From JAEMQF01 sp963791595 (GTDB taxonomy: Bacteria > Pseudomonadota > Gammaproteobacteria > Burkholderiales > Burkholderiaceae_C): a stretch of DNA of 64,000 nt. Below are positions 8,664 to 18,338 of this stretch, one piece after another. The stretch spans positions 93,936-157,935 of the forward strand of contig CAWBTF010000025.1 in NCBI GenBank assembly GCA_963791595.1. Reading direction: 5' to 3'. The notes under the pieces were generated by a model that had not been told where the DNA came from, searched no databases, and saw only the letters and a list, made by a program, of their open reading frames with translations. The position numbers were made by a program, and so were the translations under genes. Each line of letters begins with the position of its first letter. The stretch's first letter is position 1.

Positions 8664-9764
8664 CTACCGAAACTCCCTCTCCAGCGCCACGAATTCTGCG
8701 TCCACTTCAGCGATCACATAGGCCGACAGGTAACAGTCGACGCGCTCGCGCACATGGCGCACCAGCGCGTCGGCGCTTTGCTGCTGCGACCAGTCTTCGC
8801 CGTCGCCGCCCTGCACCGAATCGCGCACCGACAGTGCGCGCCACTTGGCGCACCAGCTCACCGCCCACAGCCACATCGCGGCGCGCAGCGGCACGAACCA
8901 CGGGCGCCACGCGGCGGCGCCTTCGAAGTGCCTCGACCAGGTGTCGTAGGCGCCCACCACCTGCGGCACGCTCAGCTCGGCGTGAGTCTCGATGTCCCAG
9001 GTGGTCGACGTGTAGAGCGTCGCGTGCGCCAGATCCAGCGGCGGTTCGCCGTAGCGCGCCTTTTCCAGGTCGACGAGCACGGCGCGGCCGTCGTCGCACA
9101 GCAGAAAGTTGCCGGGGTGCGCGTCGAACGAGATCAATCGGCGCTGCGGCAGGTCGAACTTGTCCATCGCCGCGTCGAGCCGCGCGAACGCCGCGGCAAT
9201 CGCCTGTCGGCTGCGGGCCTCGAGCGGGGCGGACTCCAGGTGCACCGCCTGTGCGTGGATCTCGGCACGCAGCGCACGCAGCGAATCGGCCGGGTCGCGC
9301 AGTGGTGCGCGCTGCGCCTGCGGTGGCAGCGGCAACGAATGAATCGCCGCCATCGCCCGGGCGATGGCCGGCAAGTCACCCGGCAGGCGCGCCACGCGGC
9401 CGTGGATCTCTTCGACGAGCAGCCCACCTCGGGGCAACAGCTCGGTTGGAGGCAGCACCGCGCGCAGCGCCGGCGCGTGGCCGCTCGCGCTGGCGCGCAC
9501 GAAACACGCGGCCTGGTAGTCGAGGTTCGCCTGCGCGCCCAGCCCCAACTGGCTCTGCTTGGGCAGGCGCGCGATCACGCCCGTTCCCACCAGCCGCACA
9601 TGGTGGTGCGCGAGTCCCTTGTCGGCCATCGCCTGCAAGCTCACGCCGGCATAGTCGGGGCAGGCGGGGCAGGCGTCGCGCAGGCTCGCGCGCAAGGCGT
9701 CGATCAGCCCCGCGTGCGTGTCGTGCAGCGGGCCCGGCAGCGGCGGCTTGAGCGAGAAGGTCAT
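8664..9764 (-). CDS. APH-family phosphotransferase (small-molecule kinase-like)
   Basis: Aminoglycoside/choline-kinase-fold phosphotransferase (366 residues). The catalytic-loop region reads SFDAHPGNFLL near the middle: Asp and Asn of the usual HGDxxxxN are present, but the His-Gly pair before Asp is replaced by Ser-Phe. The metal-binding DFE-type motif appears as VDLEKARYG. ATG 9764 is chosen because the ABC ATPase gene ends at 9775, only ten bases upstream, and because the protein looks complete from MTFSLKPP. Last gene of a leftward ynjB-ynjC-ynjD-kinase operon. Members of this fold include choline kinase and thiamine kinase, so it may phosphorylate the imported substrate. That is inference. 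Confidence 0.75.
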   Translation of the reverse strand: MTFSLKPPLPGPLHDTHAGLIDALRASLRDACPACPDYAGVSLQAMADKGLAHHHVRLVGTGVIARLPKQSQLGLGAQANLDYQAACFVRASASGHAPALRAVLPPTELLPRGGLLVEEIHGRVARLPGDLPAIARAMAAIHSLPLPPQAQRAPLRDPADSLRALRAEIHAQAVHLESAPLEARSRQAIAAAFARLDAAMDKFDLPQRRLISFDAHPGNFLLCDDGRAVLVDLEKARYGEPPLDLAHATLYTSTTWDIETHAELSVPQVVGAYDTWSRHFEGAAAWRPWFVPLRAAMWLWAVSWCAKWRALSVRDSVQGGDGEDWSQQQSADALVRHVRERVDCYLSAYVIAEVDAEFVALEREFR

Positions 9765-9774
9765 GGCGAGGCGA

Positions 9775-10429
9775 TCATGGCATGCGCTCCAGATCCAGGA
9801 TGCGCCCTCCCGCGGCTTGCGCGTCGGCGGCGTCATGCGTCACCATCAGCGTCGGCAGGCCGAACGCGCGCGCGTGGCGGAACACGAAGTCGCGGAAATC
9901 GTCGCGCAGTTGCGCGTCGAGCTTGTTGAACGGCTCGTCGAGCAGCAAGCGCGCGCGGCGCGGCGAGCAGCGTGCGCATCAGCGCGACGCGCGCCCGCTG
10001 GCCGCCCGACAGCGTGGCCGGGTCGCGCTCGGCGAAGCCCGCGAGGCCGGCCTCCACCAGCGCGGCTTCGATGCGCTCGCGCCGCACGCTGCGCGGCCGC
10101 ACCGACGCGGGCAACGCGAAAGCGAGGTTGCCGCCCACCGACAGGTGCGGGAACAGCAGGTCGTCCTGGAACAGGATGCCGAAGCCGCGCCGTTCCGGCG
10201 GCAGCGCGGTCACGTCCGCGGGCCCGATGCCGACCCGGCCGCTCGCGCTGAACACGGGGTCGAGCGTGCCGGCGAGAAAATTCAGCAACGTCGATTTGCC
10301 GCAGCCGCTCGGGCCCATCAGCGTCAGGCACTGCCCGGGTTCGATGCTCGCGTCGAGCGGGCCGATCAGTGGGCGGCCGTGCAGCACGATGCGCACGTCG
10401 CGAAGGGTCAGCGCATTGGTCACACTCAT
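9775..10429 (-). CDS. ynjD: YnjD-like ABC transporter ATP-binding protein (one frameshift)
   Basis: ATPase of a small-molecule importer (about 217 residues). Walker A is GPSGCGKS, followed by a Q-loop region (FQDDLLFPHLSV) and the signature LSGGQRARVALMRTLL. After APRAL the frame shifts inside a CGCGCGCGC run (about 9954-9966). In the other frame the family resumes with LLLDEPFNKLDAQLR (Walker B and D-loop) and LMVTHDAADAQAAGGR (switch histidine), ending at TGA 9775. Both halves are conserved and the break lies in a GC run, so the shift is probably an assembly error. The ATG at 10429 overlaps the ynjC stop by four bases (ATGA), which implies coupled translation. Confidence 0.85.
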
Positions 10430-12138
10430 GTCAAACCCTGCCGTCGAGCGTACAACAGCTTCGGCAGCGACGCCGCGAACAGAAACGCGGCAATCGGAAG
10501 CGCCGCTTGCAGCAGCGCCCAGATGCCGATCACGCGGCGGTCGGCGCCGGCCGAGAGCGTGACGGCTTCCGTCGTCAGCGTCGCGATCCGTCCGCTGCCG
10601 GCAAACAGCGTCGGCAGGTACAACCCGACGCTGACCGCGAACGCGACCGCGCAGGCGATCAGCGTGGGTTTCAGCAGGATCGGCAACTTGATGCGCCAGA
10701 ACACCCGCGCGCGCGACGCGCCCAGGCTCAGCGCGGTGCGCGCGTAGCGCGAGTCGAACGCACGCCACGGGTCGGCGAGCGACAGGAACAAGTACGGCAG
10801 CACGAAGATCAGGTGCGCCCAGACCACGGCGGCGAGCGTCGCGTCCAGGCCGAAGCGCACCGCCAGCACCTGCGCGCCGAACAGGAATGCGATCTGCGGT
10901 ACGAGAAGAGGGATGTAGAGCAACGCCAGGCTGCGCGTGCGCTTCGGGCTTTCGCCGAGTCGTCCCGGCTCTTGCCAGCCTGCACCGTTGGTTTCGTTTT
11001 CGAGGCAGGCGAGCGTCAGCACGAGCGCGATGAGGGTCGCGGCCAGGCCGACCCACAGCGTATTGAGCGCGGGTTGCTGCAGGTCGCCGAGCTGGCGCTG
11101 CCAGTTCGACAGCGTGAACTCCGGCGGCAGGCTTTCGGGGAAACGCCAGCGCGCAGCGAACGACCAGACCGCCATGCCGAGCATCGACAGCACGGCGAGC
11201 AGCAACAACAGCGCACCCGTGCCGCCCGCGAGCATCGAGCTCAGCGCTGCGCCCGCCCCGCCGCGCGCGCCGCGCGTCAGCCAGTGCCGGCCGGCGCGCG
11301 CCGCGATGCGTTCGAGTGCGATCCAAGCGGCGATCGATGTGGCCACCAGCGCCAACAGCAAGGTCGCCGCCGCCGCCGCCTGGAAATACAGCTTCACCTC
11401 GGGGTCGCCGAACCAGCGCACCGTTAGCACCGCCAGCGTCGGCGGGTTGCCCGGCCCGAGGATGATCGCCACGTCGACCACCGACAGCGAAAATCCGAGC
11501 ACCGCGAGGATCGGTAGGCGCATTTGCGGGTAGAGCTGCGGCAGCAGAACCTTGAAGAACACAACGCCGGGCGGATAACCGAGCGCGCGCGCCGCAGCGC
11601 TGTGCGCCCGCGCCGGCACTTGATTCAGCGCGCCGAGCAGCATCAACAGCAGGTACGGCACTTCCTTGAGCAGCAGGCACGCAACGATCGCGAGACCCGA
11701 TGCGTCGCCCACCGTGCCGATGTCGGGCGGAACGGCCCACCCAGTGAGCCCGGGCGACACCAGGCGCACGAGCCAACCCGAAGGCGCGATCAGGAAGGCA
11801 AAACCGATCGCGAGCGCCGAATGTGGCATCGCCAGCAACGGCGACAGCCACTGCCCCAGGCGCCGCACCAGTGGCCGGTGCAGCAGCACGGCGCCGAGCG
11901 CGAACGTGATGGCCACCGCGAGCAGCGTCGCGAGCCAACCGGTGATCAGCGTGAGCTGCAGGCTCGTCGCGAAGCCGGGAAAGCGCAGCAGCTCGCGCCA
12001 GCCGTCCAGGCTGAACGAGTCGCCGCCGATCGCGGGCAACACGCCGAACGCAGGCAACAAGGTGCCGATGAGTCCGGCGCCGATCGGCCCGGCAAACGCG
12101 GCAATCGTCAGCAGCGGCGCGTGGCGCAGCAGGTTCAT
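10426..12138 (-). CDS. ynjC: YnjC-like ABC transporter permease (double-domain)
   Basis: Inner-membrane permease of 570 residues with two homologous halves of membrane helices, as in YnjC, ThiP and FbpB, so a single protein forms the whole channel. The two halves carry EAA-like loops: ARAHSAAARALGYPPGVVFF in the first, and RYARTALSLGASRARVFWRI in the second. It lies 30 bases downstream of the ynjB stop and overlaps ynjD by four bases, making a classic binding protein-permease-ATPase operon. Substrate is not proven; related YnjBCD systems are poorly characterised. The kinase-like gene at the end of the operon may indicate a phosphorylatable substrate. Confidence 0.85.
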   Translation of the reverse strand: MNLLRHAPLLTIAAFAGPIGAGLIGTLLPAFGVLPAIGGDSFSLDGWRELLRFPGFATSLQLTLITGWLATLLAVAITFALGAVLLHRPLVRRLGQWLSPLLAMPHSALAIGFAFLIAPSGWLVRLVSPGLTGWAVPPDIGTVGDASGLAIVACLLLKEVPYLLLMLLGALNQVPARAHSAAARALGYPPGVVFFKVLLPQLYPQMRLPILAVLGFSLSVVDVAIILGPGNPPTLAVLTVRWFGDPEVKLYFQAAAAATLLLALVATSIAAWIALERIAARAGRHWLTRGARGGAGAALSSMLAGGTGALLLLLAVLSMLGMAVWSFAARWRFPESLPPEFTLSNWQRQLGDLQQPALNTLWVGLAATLIALVLTLACLENETNGAGWQEPGRLGESPKRTRSLALLYIPLLVPQIAFLFGAQVLAVRFGLDATLAAVVWAHLIFVLPYLFLSLADPWRAFDSRYARTALSLGASRARVFWRIKLPILLKPTLIACAVAFAVSVGLYLPTLFAGSGRIATLTTEAVTLSAGADRRVIGIWALLQAALPIAAFLFAASLPKLLYARRQGLT

Positions 12139-12168
12139 CCGTGGTGCGCCGCCGCAGGTGGTGAAGGT

Positions 12169-13389
12169 CTAATGGCTGTAGCGGCGCTGCCACTCGGCCG
12201 TGAGGCGTGTCATCCACGAGGCATGCGGCTCCAACTGCGGCTTGCCCAAATCCGCCGCGCTCGGCAGTGCGGGATGCGGCGTGAGCGCGTCGAACAGCGC
12301 GCGCTGCGCGGCCGACAGCTTGGCCGCGTCGAGCACGTTCACGCTGCCGATCTGCTTGATGTCTTGCGCGCGCGCCTGCGTCGCCGGTTCGAGCAGGAAG
12401 TTCGCGAGCACCATGGCCCCTTCCTTGGCGCGCGAGTTGTACGGGATCGCGACGAAACTCGTGTTGCCTATTGCGCCCTTGCTGAAGGTGAACGTGCGCA
12501 CGCTGTCGGGCAGCTTGCCCGACAGCACCGACACCGCCGCTTCGGCCGGAGTGAAGCTCAGCGTGATGTCGATCTCGCCGTCGTTCAGCAACTGGCGCTG
12601 CGCGGCGCCGTTCTCGGGGAACTGCTGGCCCTTGCGCCAGAGCAACGGGCGCAAGGCGTCGTACCACGGCCAGAGCGGCGCCACGGTGCTGGCGAAGGTC
12701 TCGTCCGTCGCGGGCAGTTGCAGCACTGAGGGGTCAGGCACCAGTTCATACAGCGCCTGCTTCAGGAACGTCACGCCGAGAAAGTTGCTCGGGTTCGGGT
12801 GCGTCAGGCGCCCCGGGTTCTGGCGCGCCCACGCCAGCAGCTCACGCGCCGAGCGCGGCACGTCTTTCGCATCGCGGATGCGCGCGGCATCAAAGATGAA
12901 AACGATCTGCGCCAGGCGCCACGGCACCGCATAGCCCTCCACCGGTGTCGTGAAGTCGATGACGTTGGAGCGCTTGATCGCAGTGTCGACGAAACGCATG
13001 TTCGGCAACTGCGGCGTCACCGGCCCGTACAGCAGGCCCTGGCTCTTCATCGCCAGGAAGTTCGGGCCGTTGATCCAGATCAGGTCGACCGTGCCGTCGC
13101 TGTGACGCCCGGCGGTTTTTTCGGCGATCACGCGGGTCACCGCTTCGGCCGTGTCCTTGAGCCGCACGTGCACCACGTTCACACCGTGGCGCGCCTTCAA
13201 TTCGTTGCCGGCCCAGGCGATGAACTCGTTCGTCTTCTCGTCCCCGGCCCAGGCGTTGAAATAGACCGTCTGGCCCTTCGCCTTGGCGAGCGTCTGCTCC
13301 CATGCCATGCTGCCCTGCGCGGGCGATTGCGCCGCGAACAGCGACATCACCAGCGCAAGACATGATTCCAGCGCGCGCCGCATCGGCAT
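12169..13389 (-). CDS. ynjB: YnjB-like ABC transporter periplasmic binding protein
   Basis: Periplasmic solute-binding protein (406 residues) that would deliver a small molecule to YnjC/YnjD. ATG 13389 is chosen because it opens a clear signal peptide (MPMRRALESCLALVMSLFAA, cleavage near AQG); an upstream in-frame extension is arginine-rich and not family-like. Characteristic stretches are VYFNAWAGDEKTNEFI, DLIWINGPNFLAMKSQGLL and VPWRLAQIVFIFDAARI, which match YnjB-type proteins in the thiamine/iron binding-protein superfamily. First gene of the leftward operon. About 107 bases separate it from the transferase gene at 13497, and no recognisable promoter or riboswitch was found there. Confidence 0.85.
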   Translation of the reverse strand: MPMRRALESCLALVMSLFAAQSPAQGSMAWEQTLAKAKGQTVYFNAWAGDEKTNEFIAWAGNELKARHGVNVVHVRLKDTAEAVTRVIAEKTAGRHSDGTVDLIWINGPNFLAMKSQGLLYGPVTPQLPNMRFVDTAIKRSNVIDFTTPVEGYAVPWRLAQIVFIFDAARIRDAKDVPRSARELLAWARQNPGRLTHPNPSNFLGVTFLKQALYELVPDPSVLQLPATDETFASTVAPLWPWYDALRPLLWRKGQQFPENGAAQRQLLNDGEIDITLSFTPAEAAVSVLSGKLPDSVRTFTFSKGAIGNTSFVAIPYNSRAKEGAMVLANFLLEPATQARAQDIKQIGSVNVLDAAKLSAAQRALFDALTPHPALPSAADLGKPQLEPHASWMTRLTAEWQRRYSH

Positions 13390-13496
13390 CTTGTTCCTCT
13401 CGTTCGGGGTGGTTCGGTTGGCAATGTTACGGGCTGCCCGGCGGGTGCGCCGACCCTGGGGCTGCTGCCAAGGGGTCGCGCGGGCGCGCGAGTTCC

Positions 13497-14132
13497 TTAC
13501 AGCCAACCGGGCGGCAGGTGCCGCAGATCAGCAGGTTCGTCGATATCCACCAGCGCCGCCAGTTCGGCGTGCCCGATGCCTTGCCGCGCCAGCCGCTCGC
13601 GGGTGCGCTGCATCACCTGCGGCGTGCTCCACGGCATGGCGCTGAAGATGTCGGGCAGCGCGCCGGGCGCGAGCCCATCGATCGGCTTGCGCAAACCGAC
13701 CAGCACGTAGCCGCCATCCAGCGCCGGCACGAACACGGCGTCGTGCGCGTCCAGCGTCGTGGCGGCGGATGCGAGCACAGTGCTGTCGAGCGCCGGCGCG
13801 TCGCTGCCGATCAGCAGCACCTTGTGATGCTGCCGCAGGCCGCGCTCGAGGGCGCGCGCCATGCGCTGGCCCAGATCGCCTTCGCCTTGGTCGCTGAGGC
13901 CGATGCCGGGCAAAGCCACGAATTCACGCAAACCCGCATCGCCCGCAGCCGGCGCACAGCACAGCTCAACCGGCCCCAGCCGCGCCTCGAGCGCCTGCTG
14001 CACGGCGTGCTTCAGCATTCGCTTCGCCAGATCGGCCGCGCCTTGTGCGCCGAGCGCCGGAATCAGCCGCGTCTTCGCGAAGCCCGCGAGCGGCGCCTTC
14101 GCGAACACAATCGTCAGGCAGGTCCCGCTCAC
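13497..14132 (-). CDS. TIGR04282-type transferase (DUF2064)
   Basis: Protein of 211 residues in the DUF2064/TIGR04282 group, called rSAM/selenodomain-associated transferase 1, a nucleotidyl/glycosyl-transferase-like fold. Motifs seen are IVFAKAPLAGFAKTRLIPAL at the N-terminus, IGSDAPALDSTVL in the middle, and FVPALDGGYVLVGLRKP. GTG at 14132 is taken as start because it overlaps the stop of the upstream partner by four bases (GTGA) and begins right at the conserved block. The two transferases are usually a pair. The name-giving selenodomain radical SAM protein is not next to them here. Substrate is unknown. Confidence 0.82.
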   Translation of the reverse strand: MSGTCLTIVFAKAPLAGFAKTRLIPALGAQGAADLAKRMLKHAVQQALEARLGPVELCCAPAAGDAGLREFVALPGIGLSDQGEGDLGQRMARALERGLRQHHKVLLIGSDAPALDSTVLASAATTLDAHDAVFVPALDGGYVLVGLRKPIDGLAPGALPDIFSAMPWSTPQVMQRTRERLARQGIGHAELAALVDIDEPADLRHLPPGWL

Positions 14133-14800
14133 CTGTAGGCCTTGGCCAGTTTCTCCGCGGGCACGCCGACCCAGTACAGGAAACGCAGCCGCCACATCAG
14201 CCACATCGTGCGCCACGCGCCGCGGCTTTCCCAGCGCCGCCCGGACGTGAGCACGCGCTGCGGCAGGCACGCCGGCGGGCCCTGTCTGCGCAAGCGCTTG
14301 CACAGTTCGATGTCTTCCATCAGCGGTTGGTCCGGAAAGCCGCCGAGCGAATTGAACAAGTCGCGCCGCACGAAGATCGCCTGGTCGCCGGTGGCGATGC
14401 CGGTGACGCGCGAGCGCCAGTTCATCAGCGCCGCGATCAGCGGGAACAGCCTCGATCGGCCCTGGATCGCGACGTCGAAGCGCCCCCAGCCGCGCCCCGC
14501 GGCAACGGCCGCGCGCACGAACTTCATCGCGCCGTTGGGCAGCTGCGTGTCGGCGTGCAGGAACAGCAGCACCGAGCCGCTGGCGCGCATTGCGCCGATG
14601 TTCATCTGGCGCGCGCGGCCTCGAGGCCCGAGCAGCACCTGGTCGGCCAAGCCGATGCACAGCTCGCGCGTCGCATCGCTGCTGCCGCCGTCGACGACGA
14701 TCACCTCGGCCCCGGCGGCGCGCAAGGTCGACAGGTCCTGCAGCGCGGCGACGATGCCTCGCGCCTCGTTCAGCACCGGGACGACCAGCGACAGGCGCAC
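14129..14800 (-). CDS. TIGR04283-type family 2 glycosyltransferase
   Basis: GT-A fold glycosyltransferase of family 2 (223 residues; rSAM/selenodomain-associated transferase 2). The N-terminal nucleotide-binding strand reads LSLVVPVLNEARGI, with VIVVDGGSSDAT and the DxD-like metal site in LLFLHADTQLP. A later GDQAIFVRRDLF and MEDIELCKRLRR fit the acceptor and catalytic region. The C-terminal RFLYWVGVPAEKLAKAYR is typical of the group. Start is GTG at 14800. The gene overlaps the DUF2064 gene by four bases, so both should be made together. Acceptor unknown. Confidence 0.85.
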   Translation of the reverse strand: MRLSLVVPVLNEARGIVAALQDLSTLRAAGAEVIVVDGGSSDATRELCIGLADQVLLGPRGRARQMNIGAMRASGSVLLFLHADTQLPNGAMKFVRAAVAAGRGWGRFDVAIQGRSRLFPLIAALMNWRSRVTGIATGDQAIFVRRDLFNSLGGFPDQPLMEDIELCKRLRRQGPPACLPQRVLTSGRRWESRGAWRTMWLMWRLRFLYWVGVPAEKLAKAYR

Positions 14801-14836
14801 GCGGCGCCGTGTACCGGCATTGACGCTATCGGCGTG

Positions 14837-16219
14837 TCATGGCGAGCGCGAACCCTGGCCGTTCAGGTTGATCGTCTTGCACGGCGAACTCTCGGGCGCG
14901 CGCTGCGCGTCGCAACTCGCCAGCGCGCCGACCATCGCTTCCTCGGGCGACGCCGCGCCGGACTTCATTCCCCAGGCACCGCTGGACGACAGCGCGAACG
15001 CCTTGTGTCCGCGCGCCTGCGCGTACTCGCCGCTGAACGCGGCGCGCGCGGCGAGCACGGCGTCGGACTCGGCCTGCGGGAAGCGGATCAGCGGTGGCGA
15101 CGCGTCCGCCGAACCGGGCCCCGGCCCCTCTTCGCTGCTCATGGGTTCGGTCTTGTCGGAATCGGCGGCTTGCATGTAGCTCCATCCGGCCGAGAAACTG
15201 AAACCGGCGCAGATCACCGCGGCCAGCACCGAACCCCCGAAGAGACGCCAGCTTCCCTCGGCTGGCACTTCACCGTAGTCGTTGTCGTCCTTCGTGCCGG
15301 GCCAGAGCGACAGGATCAGGCCGACGCCGGCGTTCAGCGATGGCACACCCATCGTCAGGCTCCACCAGCCGCTGCGGTCGAGGTCGTGCAGACGCAAGAT
15401 GCTCCAGCGAACGGAGAGGACCCCCACCACCAACGCCGCCAGGCCGAACAAGGCAAAGCGCGACGCGCTGGGTTTCTTCAAGGCAAAAGTCAGCAGCAGG
15501 AACAGCGGCGACATCGCCATGGCGCCCGCGGTCGCATAGGTCAAGCGCCCCATGCGGCCTTCAAAGCCGAAGCCCCAGATCGGCACAACGTCGCCGGTTG
15601 CCGCCGAGCCCGCTGCCGCTGCCGGGCGCACGCCGCGGCGTGCGTCGAACGCGGCCTTGCGCGCCTCGCGCGCGGCCTGCTCGGCCTCGATCTTGGCGGC
15701 GATGCCCATCGGCATGTTGGTCGCGCAAGCGCGGCACAGCTCGCGCTTGGGCTGGCGCTCGCCGCAATTCGGGCAGACGATTTCAGCGTCGCCGACCGAC
15801 GTGCCGGGTGCCGCCGTCGCGACCGGCGCAAGCGCCGCGATGGCCGGGTTCGGCGCGTTCGCCGCATTCGACACACCCGGTGCACCCGCCATGCCCTGCG
15901 CTCGCGCGCCCGCCGCCCCGGCATCGGCCTGCGGCCGCGGTTGCGGCGGGCGCGCCGCGGCATCGCCCGCGGGCTGTGCCGCCGACGCAGCAATCGGCTC
16001 GATGTGCAAGCGCGCGCCGGCTTGCGCGAAGCGCGTCACGTAGCGCTGCGCGTCTTCGGGCTCGATCGATCGCTTCAGCACGATGCGCGCACCGGTGAAC
16101 AGCTTCGCCGCCTTGGTGTCGTCCAAGCCCAGCCACTGCCCCAACTGGCGCGCCACCTCGCCGCGCTCGAAGCCTTCGAGCAGTTCACCGGTGAACACCA
16201 GTTGCACAGGGGTCGCCAT
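14837..16219 (-). CDS. Zinc-ribbon DUF805 membrane protein with N-terminal conserved domain
   Basis: Membrane protein of 460 residues with a composite build. Residues 1-75 form a small domain (VQLVFTGELLEGFERGEVAR, then LFTGARIVLKRSIEPEDAQR) that recurs in proteobacterial proteins of unknown role. An Ala/Pro-rich linker follows, then a zinc ribbon (CPNCGERQPKRELCRAC), then a DUF805 domain with its membrane helices (FEGRMGRLTYA at its start, ILRLHDLDRSGWWSL in the middle). The C-terminal region after a further helix holds a soluble, Ser/Pro-rich segment with cysteines near the end, resembling DUF4189-like tails (GAWGMKSGAASPEEAM). Function is unknown. It is 36 bases upstream of the glycosyltransferase gene and may share its transcript. 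Confidence 0.75.
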   Translation of the reverse strand: MATPVQLVFTGELLEGFERGEVARQLGQWLGLDDTKAAKLFTGARIVLKRSIEPEDAQRYVTRFAQAGARLHIEPIAASAAQPAGDAAARPPQPRPQADAGAAGARAQGMAGAPGVSNAANAPNPAIAALAPVATAAPGTSVGDAEIVCPNCGERQPKRELCRACATNMPMGIAAKIEAEQAAREARKAAFDARRGVRPAAAAGSAATGDVVPIWGFGFEGRMGRLTYATAGAMAMSPLFLLLTFALKKPSASRFALFGLAALVVGVLSVRWSILRLHDLDRSGWWSLTMGVPSLNAGVGLILSLWPGTKDDNDYGEVPAEGSWRLFGGSVLAAVICAGFSFSAGWSYMQAADSDKTEPMSSEEGPGPGSADASPPLIRFPQAESDAVLAARAAFSGEYAQARGHKAFALSSSGAWGMKSGAASPEEAMVGALASCDAQRAPESSPCKTINLNGQGSRSP

Positions 16220-16297
16220 GGATTTTTCTCGTGTCGTCGGGCGGGTCGGGTGCCCGCATTATTCCCAAGCCGGCGCGCACCCCTACAGGCGGCGCCT

Positions 16298-18218
16298 TCA
16301 ACTCGCCTGCCGCAATGCCTTCTCGATGCGGCTTCGTGCAATTCGCGTGCGCGGCACCGGCATGCTGAACCACTGGCGCACATCCTGGTCCAGGCCGATG
16401 CCGTGCATGTAGTTGTAGAGCGCTTTCTTCAGTCGCGACACCGAGCGCGTCGTGGTCGACGCCGGTCGGATCACAGAAGCCGACGTCGTTCTTCGCGAAC
16501 GACACCGGCGGCAGCGGCAGCAGGCTCACGCCGTAGGCCGCCGGGTCGCGCCCGACGGGAGAGTGCACCGTGCACGCGAAGCGGTGGAAGAAACCCGACT
16601 GGATGCAACCTGCCTCGAACAGCTGGCGCACGAGTTCGAGCGCATCGACCGTGTCTTGCACCGTCTGCGTGGGAAAGCCGTACATCAGGTAGGCGTGCAC
16701 CAGGATGCCCGCGTCGCTGAAGGCACGCGTGACGCGCGCCACCTGATCGACGGTGACGCCTTTTTGCATCAGCGCGAGCAGGCGGTCGGACGCGACTTCG
16801 AGCCCGCCGGAAATCGCGATGCAGCCGCTGTCGGCCAGTTGCCGGCAGAGCTGCGCGTCAAACGACTTCTCGAAGCGGATGTTGCCCCACCAGGTGACGG
16901 CGCTGCGGCGGCGCAGCAGCTCGAGCGCAAGCGCCTTCAAGGCTTTCGGCGGCGCCGCCTCGTCGACGAAGTGAAATCCGCTTTGCCCGGTCTCGTTGAC
17001 GATGGCCTCGATGCGATCGACCAGCGTCGCCGCGTTCGCGGTCTCGTAGCGCGAGATGTAGTCCAGGCTCACATCGCAGAAACTGCATTTCTTCCAGTAG
17101 CAGCCCTGCGCGACGGTGAGCTTGTTCCAGCGCCCGTCGGACCACAGGCGGTGCATCGGGTTCAGCATGTCGAGCAGCGACAGGTAGCGGTCGAGCGGCA
17201 GCCCGTCCCAGGTGGGCGTGCCGACTTCGGCGAACGGCACGTCGGGTTCCACCAGGTTGACGTAGCGCACTTCTCGTGTCAGCGGCTCGCGCAGGAAGGT
17301 GCGAACCAGCCGGCTGCGCGAGCGCTGGCCCGCCAGGTGCTCGAGCATCGCGAGCAGCGGGCGCTCGCCGGCATCGAGCGTCACGTAGTCGAAGTGATCG
17401 AACACGCGCGCTTCGCTCAGCTCGCGCAGCTCCGTGTTGACGAAGCCGCCACCGAGCGCGGTGACGATGGCAGGGTCGAACGACTTGATCGCCTGCGCGA
17501 TGCGAAACGCCGAATAGACGGCGCCGGGAAACGGCACCGACAGCAGCACCAGCGTCGGCTGGTGCCGGCGCAGCGCAGCCAGTGTCAGTTCACGCAGCGT
17601 GGTGTCGATCAGGTTCGGCGGCGCCGCGAGCGCAGCGGCGAGCGGCTCGAACGTCGGCTGGCTCTGCGCGAGCTGCTCGGCGTAGCGCACGAACTCGAAG
17701 CGCGAGTCGACCGCGTCGCGCAGCACGTCGGCGACGTCGTTCAGGTACAGCGTCGCGATGTGGCGCGCGCGGTCGTGTGTGCCCAAAGCGCCGAAAGCCC
17801 AGGCGAGCGGGTCGCCACCGTCCGGATCGACGTATTCTTCGAGCGCGGCGAAGCGCGGCCCTTCGGGCAGGAAGGCGCGGCCCGCGATGCGGTGCATCAG
17901 CGTCGCATCGCGCCCTTGCAGAAAAGCGATCGTTCGGTCGATCGTCTGCGCATAGCGTTCGAAGTGGCGCTCGAACGCGGCGACGGGCGGCGTGCGCTTC
18001 GCGATCGGCAGCACGCCAATCGCTTCGCGCAACGCGAGCAGGCCATCGCGCGACAGCAGCTTCAGGATCAGCGCCAGCGCCAGGTCCTCCTGGACCGCGT
18101 GCACGCCGCGCGAACGCAGAAACCCCGTGAGGTAGGCGGTGGAGGGGTAAGGCGTGTTGAGCTGCGTCATCGGCGGGATGACGGACAACACGCGCAAGGA
18201 TGGAGCGGTAGTGGACAT
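16298..18218 (-). CDS. B12-binding domain radical SAM protein (one frameshift)
   Basis: Radical SAM enzyme of about 639 residues with an N-terminal cobalamin-binding-like domain (LRVLSVIPPMTQLNTPYPS) and the cluster motif CYWKKCSFC (CxxxCxxC) near residue 370, followed by SAM-binding features (FVDEAAPPKALKALAL, GGLEVASDRLLALMQKGV). ATG 18218 opens the conserved region. The frame shifts at about 16441-16442 after FCDPTGVDHDAL. An extra base there would restore VSRLKKALYNYMHGIGLDQD, ending ...IEKALRQAS with TGA at 16298. Without repair the frame would run past into unrelated sequence. The product modifies an unknown substrate. The divergent oxidase gene starts 120 bases away. Related B12-radical SAM enzymes act in lipid, hopanoid or cofactor methylation, but no assignment is made here. 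Confidence 0.82.
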
Positions 18219-18338
18219 GGGCACAGGGGCCCGATTGTCGGTGCCGTCGCCGACAGGCTCGCCCGGTTGTCCGCCGGGCCCGCTCGAAAATGCAGGTATC
18301 GTGTCGCGCTCGTCCACCGCCCCACGAACCTTCTCCCC

